DNA of 64,000 nt from Alphaproteobacteria bacterium. GTDB lineage: Bacteria; Pseudomonadota; Alphaproteobacteria; Micavibrionales; Micavibrionaceae. A program made the translations under genes and the position numbers. Below are positions 63,318 to 64,000 of this stretch, in pieces. The stretch is taken from the NCBI GenBank assembly GCA_002690045.1, contig NZDE01000013.1:1-64000 (forward strand), written 5' to 3'. The notes under the pieces were generated by a model. The model was not told the origin of the DNA and did not search any database. It was given only the letters and a program-made list of their open reading frames with translations. Each line of letters starts with the position of its first letter. Position 1 is the stretch's first letter.

Positions 63318-64000
63318 GTGAGTGGAGATTCCCCAAAAGCTGAAGATGATATTGAAATCGTTTCTTTGTCTTTAGAAGAAGATGAGCACGAAAATGATTC
63401 AGAGCATCTGGCGGATGACCAAACAGAGCAATCTGCAGATACACCACCGCAAGGCGCGGGGAGTGTTGTTTCACATGTCGATTCTATGGATTTGAATGTG
63501 TCTGGTCATGTACCGTTAGATGATGGCGCGGATGATGATGTGCTTGATGTTGAGGCAACGGAAGTATTGCCTGAAGTCGTTGGCGGCACGCAGGGCGTAT
63601 CAGAGCGCAAATCCTCTGATGTGGATATGGATTCTGCGGGTGAGGGCGGCGTTAGCGGCGGCGCGGTTGTCGGGGGCAAAAGCGTTCCCGTAAATATTGA
63701 CCGTGAAGGGGCTTCGCGTATTGGTGATCGCCTTATTGAACTTGGCGTGATTACGCGTGAGCAATTGATGGTTGCGCTACAAGAAAAGAAGATATCTGGC
63801 AAAATGCTTGGTCAGGTTCTTGTTGATCTTGAATTTATTGATGAGCAAGTGCTTTCACAAGTTCTTGCTGAAGCTGCGGGCCACGAGGTTTTTGACCCGA
63901 AGAATACGATTTTTGATGGCGCGGCGTTAGAGTTGATGGATCGTGCAACGGCAGAAAAAATGAACGTTCTGCCTGTGTCAATTGATGATGATGAAATTTG
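63318..64000 (+). CDS. GspE/PulE-family secretion ATPase, N-terminal part (runs off window)
   Basis: An open frame from GTG 63318 (GAGAGG just upstream) runs to the window end, 227 codons. The first ~130 residues are an acidic, Gly-rich, low-complexity linker. An MshEN/T2SSE N-domain follows. RIGDRLIELGVITREQLMVAL fits the first c-di-GMP-binding motif (RLGxxLxxxGxIxxxxLxxAL) up to residue 21. KMLGQVLVDLEFIDEQVLSQVL fits the second, with Glu for the usual Gly. The C-terminal ATPase domain is outside the window. Such proteins drive type II secretion, type IV or MSHA pili. It starts a new block after an AT-rich gap. Confidence 0.8.
   Translation, partial: MSGDSPKAEDDIEIVSLSLEEDEHENDSEHLADDQTEQSADTPPQGAGSVVSHVDSMDLNVSGHVPLDDGADDDVLDVEATEVLPEVVGGTQGVSERKSSDVDMDSAGEGGVSGGAVVGGKSVPVNIDREGASRIGDRLIELGVITREQLMVALQEKKISGKMLGQVLVDLEFIDEQVLSQVLAEAAGHEVFDPKNTIFDGAALELMDRATAEKMNVLPVSIDDDEI

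Overview
The window is 64 kb of bacterial chromosome, moderately AT-rich by eye and densely coding, from an alphaproteobacterium. Evidence for the class: a GAAC-N7-GAAC direct-repeat LexA box, an HdaA-type DnaA regulator downstream of a PerM-family transporter and a DUF2066 protein, a 49-residue aa3-type cytochrome oxidase subunit IV, a yqeY-dnaG-rpoD cluster, and a tRNA-Ile2(CAU) of alphaproteobacterial type. I cannot place it below class. No phage, insertion sequence or CRISPR array was seen.

Layout. (1) 1-19315: the 3' part (6437 codons visible, start outside the window) of a giant Ca2+-binding RTX surface protein. It carries two embedded C-type-lectin-like domains and a ~120-residue module repeated six times, the last copy forming the C-terminus. 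(2) 19316-22269 (minus): DUF2066 protein, PerM-like transporter, HdaA. (3) 22561-29481: small oxidase subunit, hybrid histidine kinase with 7TM-DISM sensor, and on minus a YhdP/AsmA-like envelope protein. (4) 29605-32661: PrxQ peroxiredoxin, alpha/beta hydrolase, cysteine desulfurase and 2Fe-2S ferredoxin. (5) 32662-43224: a surface/secretion block with an HlyD/LapC adaptor, a large acidic periplasmic protein, a secretin-N-domain protein, a TadD-like TPR lipoprotein, a large protein with a possible RelA/SpoT-like fold, and a LapB-type type I secretion ABC transporter. (6) 43226-48580: DcrB-like and TerB-like proteins, an SOS-controlled Y-family polymerase, an M32-like carboxypeptidase and a ChaN/TraB-like protein. 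(7) 48577-57611: carB, a small orphan gene, coaD, yqeY, dnaG, rpoD. (8) 57642-64000: ankyrin protein, 51-residue orphan, patatin-like lipase, tRNA, Hsp70-family protein, rpsD, an unknown gene and the start of a GspE/PulE-family ATPase whose N-domain resembles the c-di-GMP-binding MshEN fold.

How it fits together. The main theme is cell-surface display. The giant RTX protein is the obvious cargo for the LapB/LapC-type secretion pair at 41.1 kb and 33.9 kb. The acidic periplasmic protein shares an operon with the adaptor and is a candidate accessory factor. The outer-membrane channel and any LapG/LapD release system are not in the window. Around this sit housekeeping blocks for replication initiation and priming, the main sigma factor, pyrimidine/arginine precursor synthesis, CoA synthesis and Fe-S assembly. 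Convergent gene pairs are packed with 0-2 nt gaps or overlaps, while other junctions carry strong bidirectional terminators.
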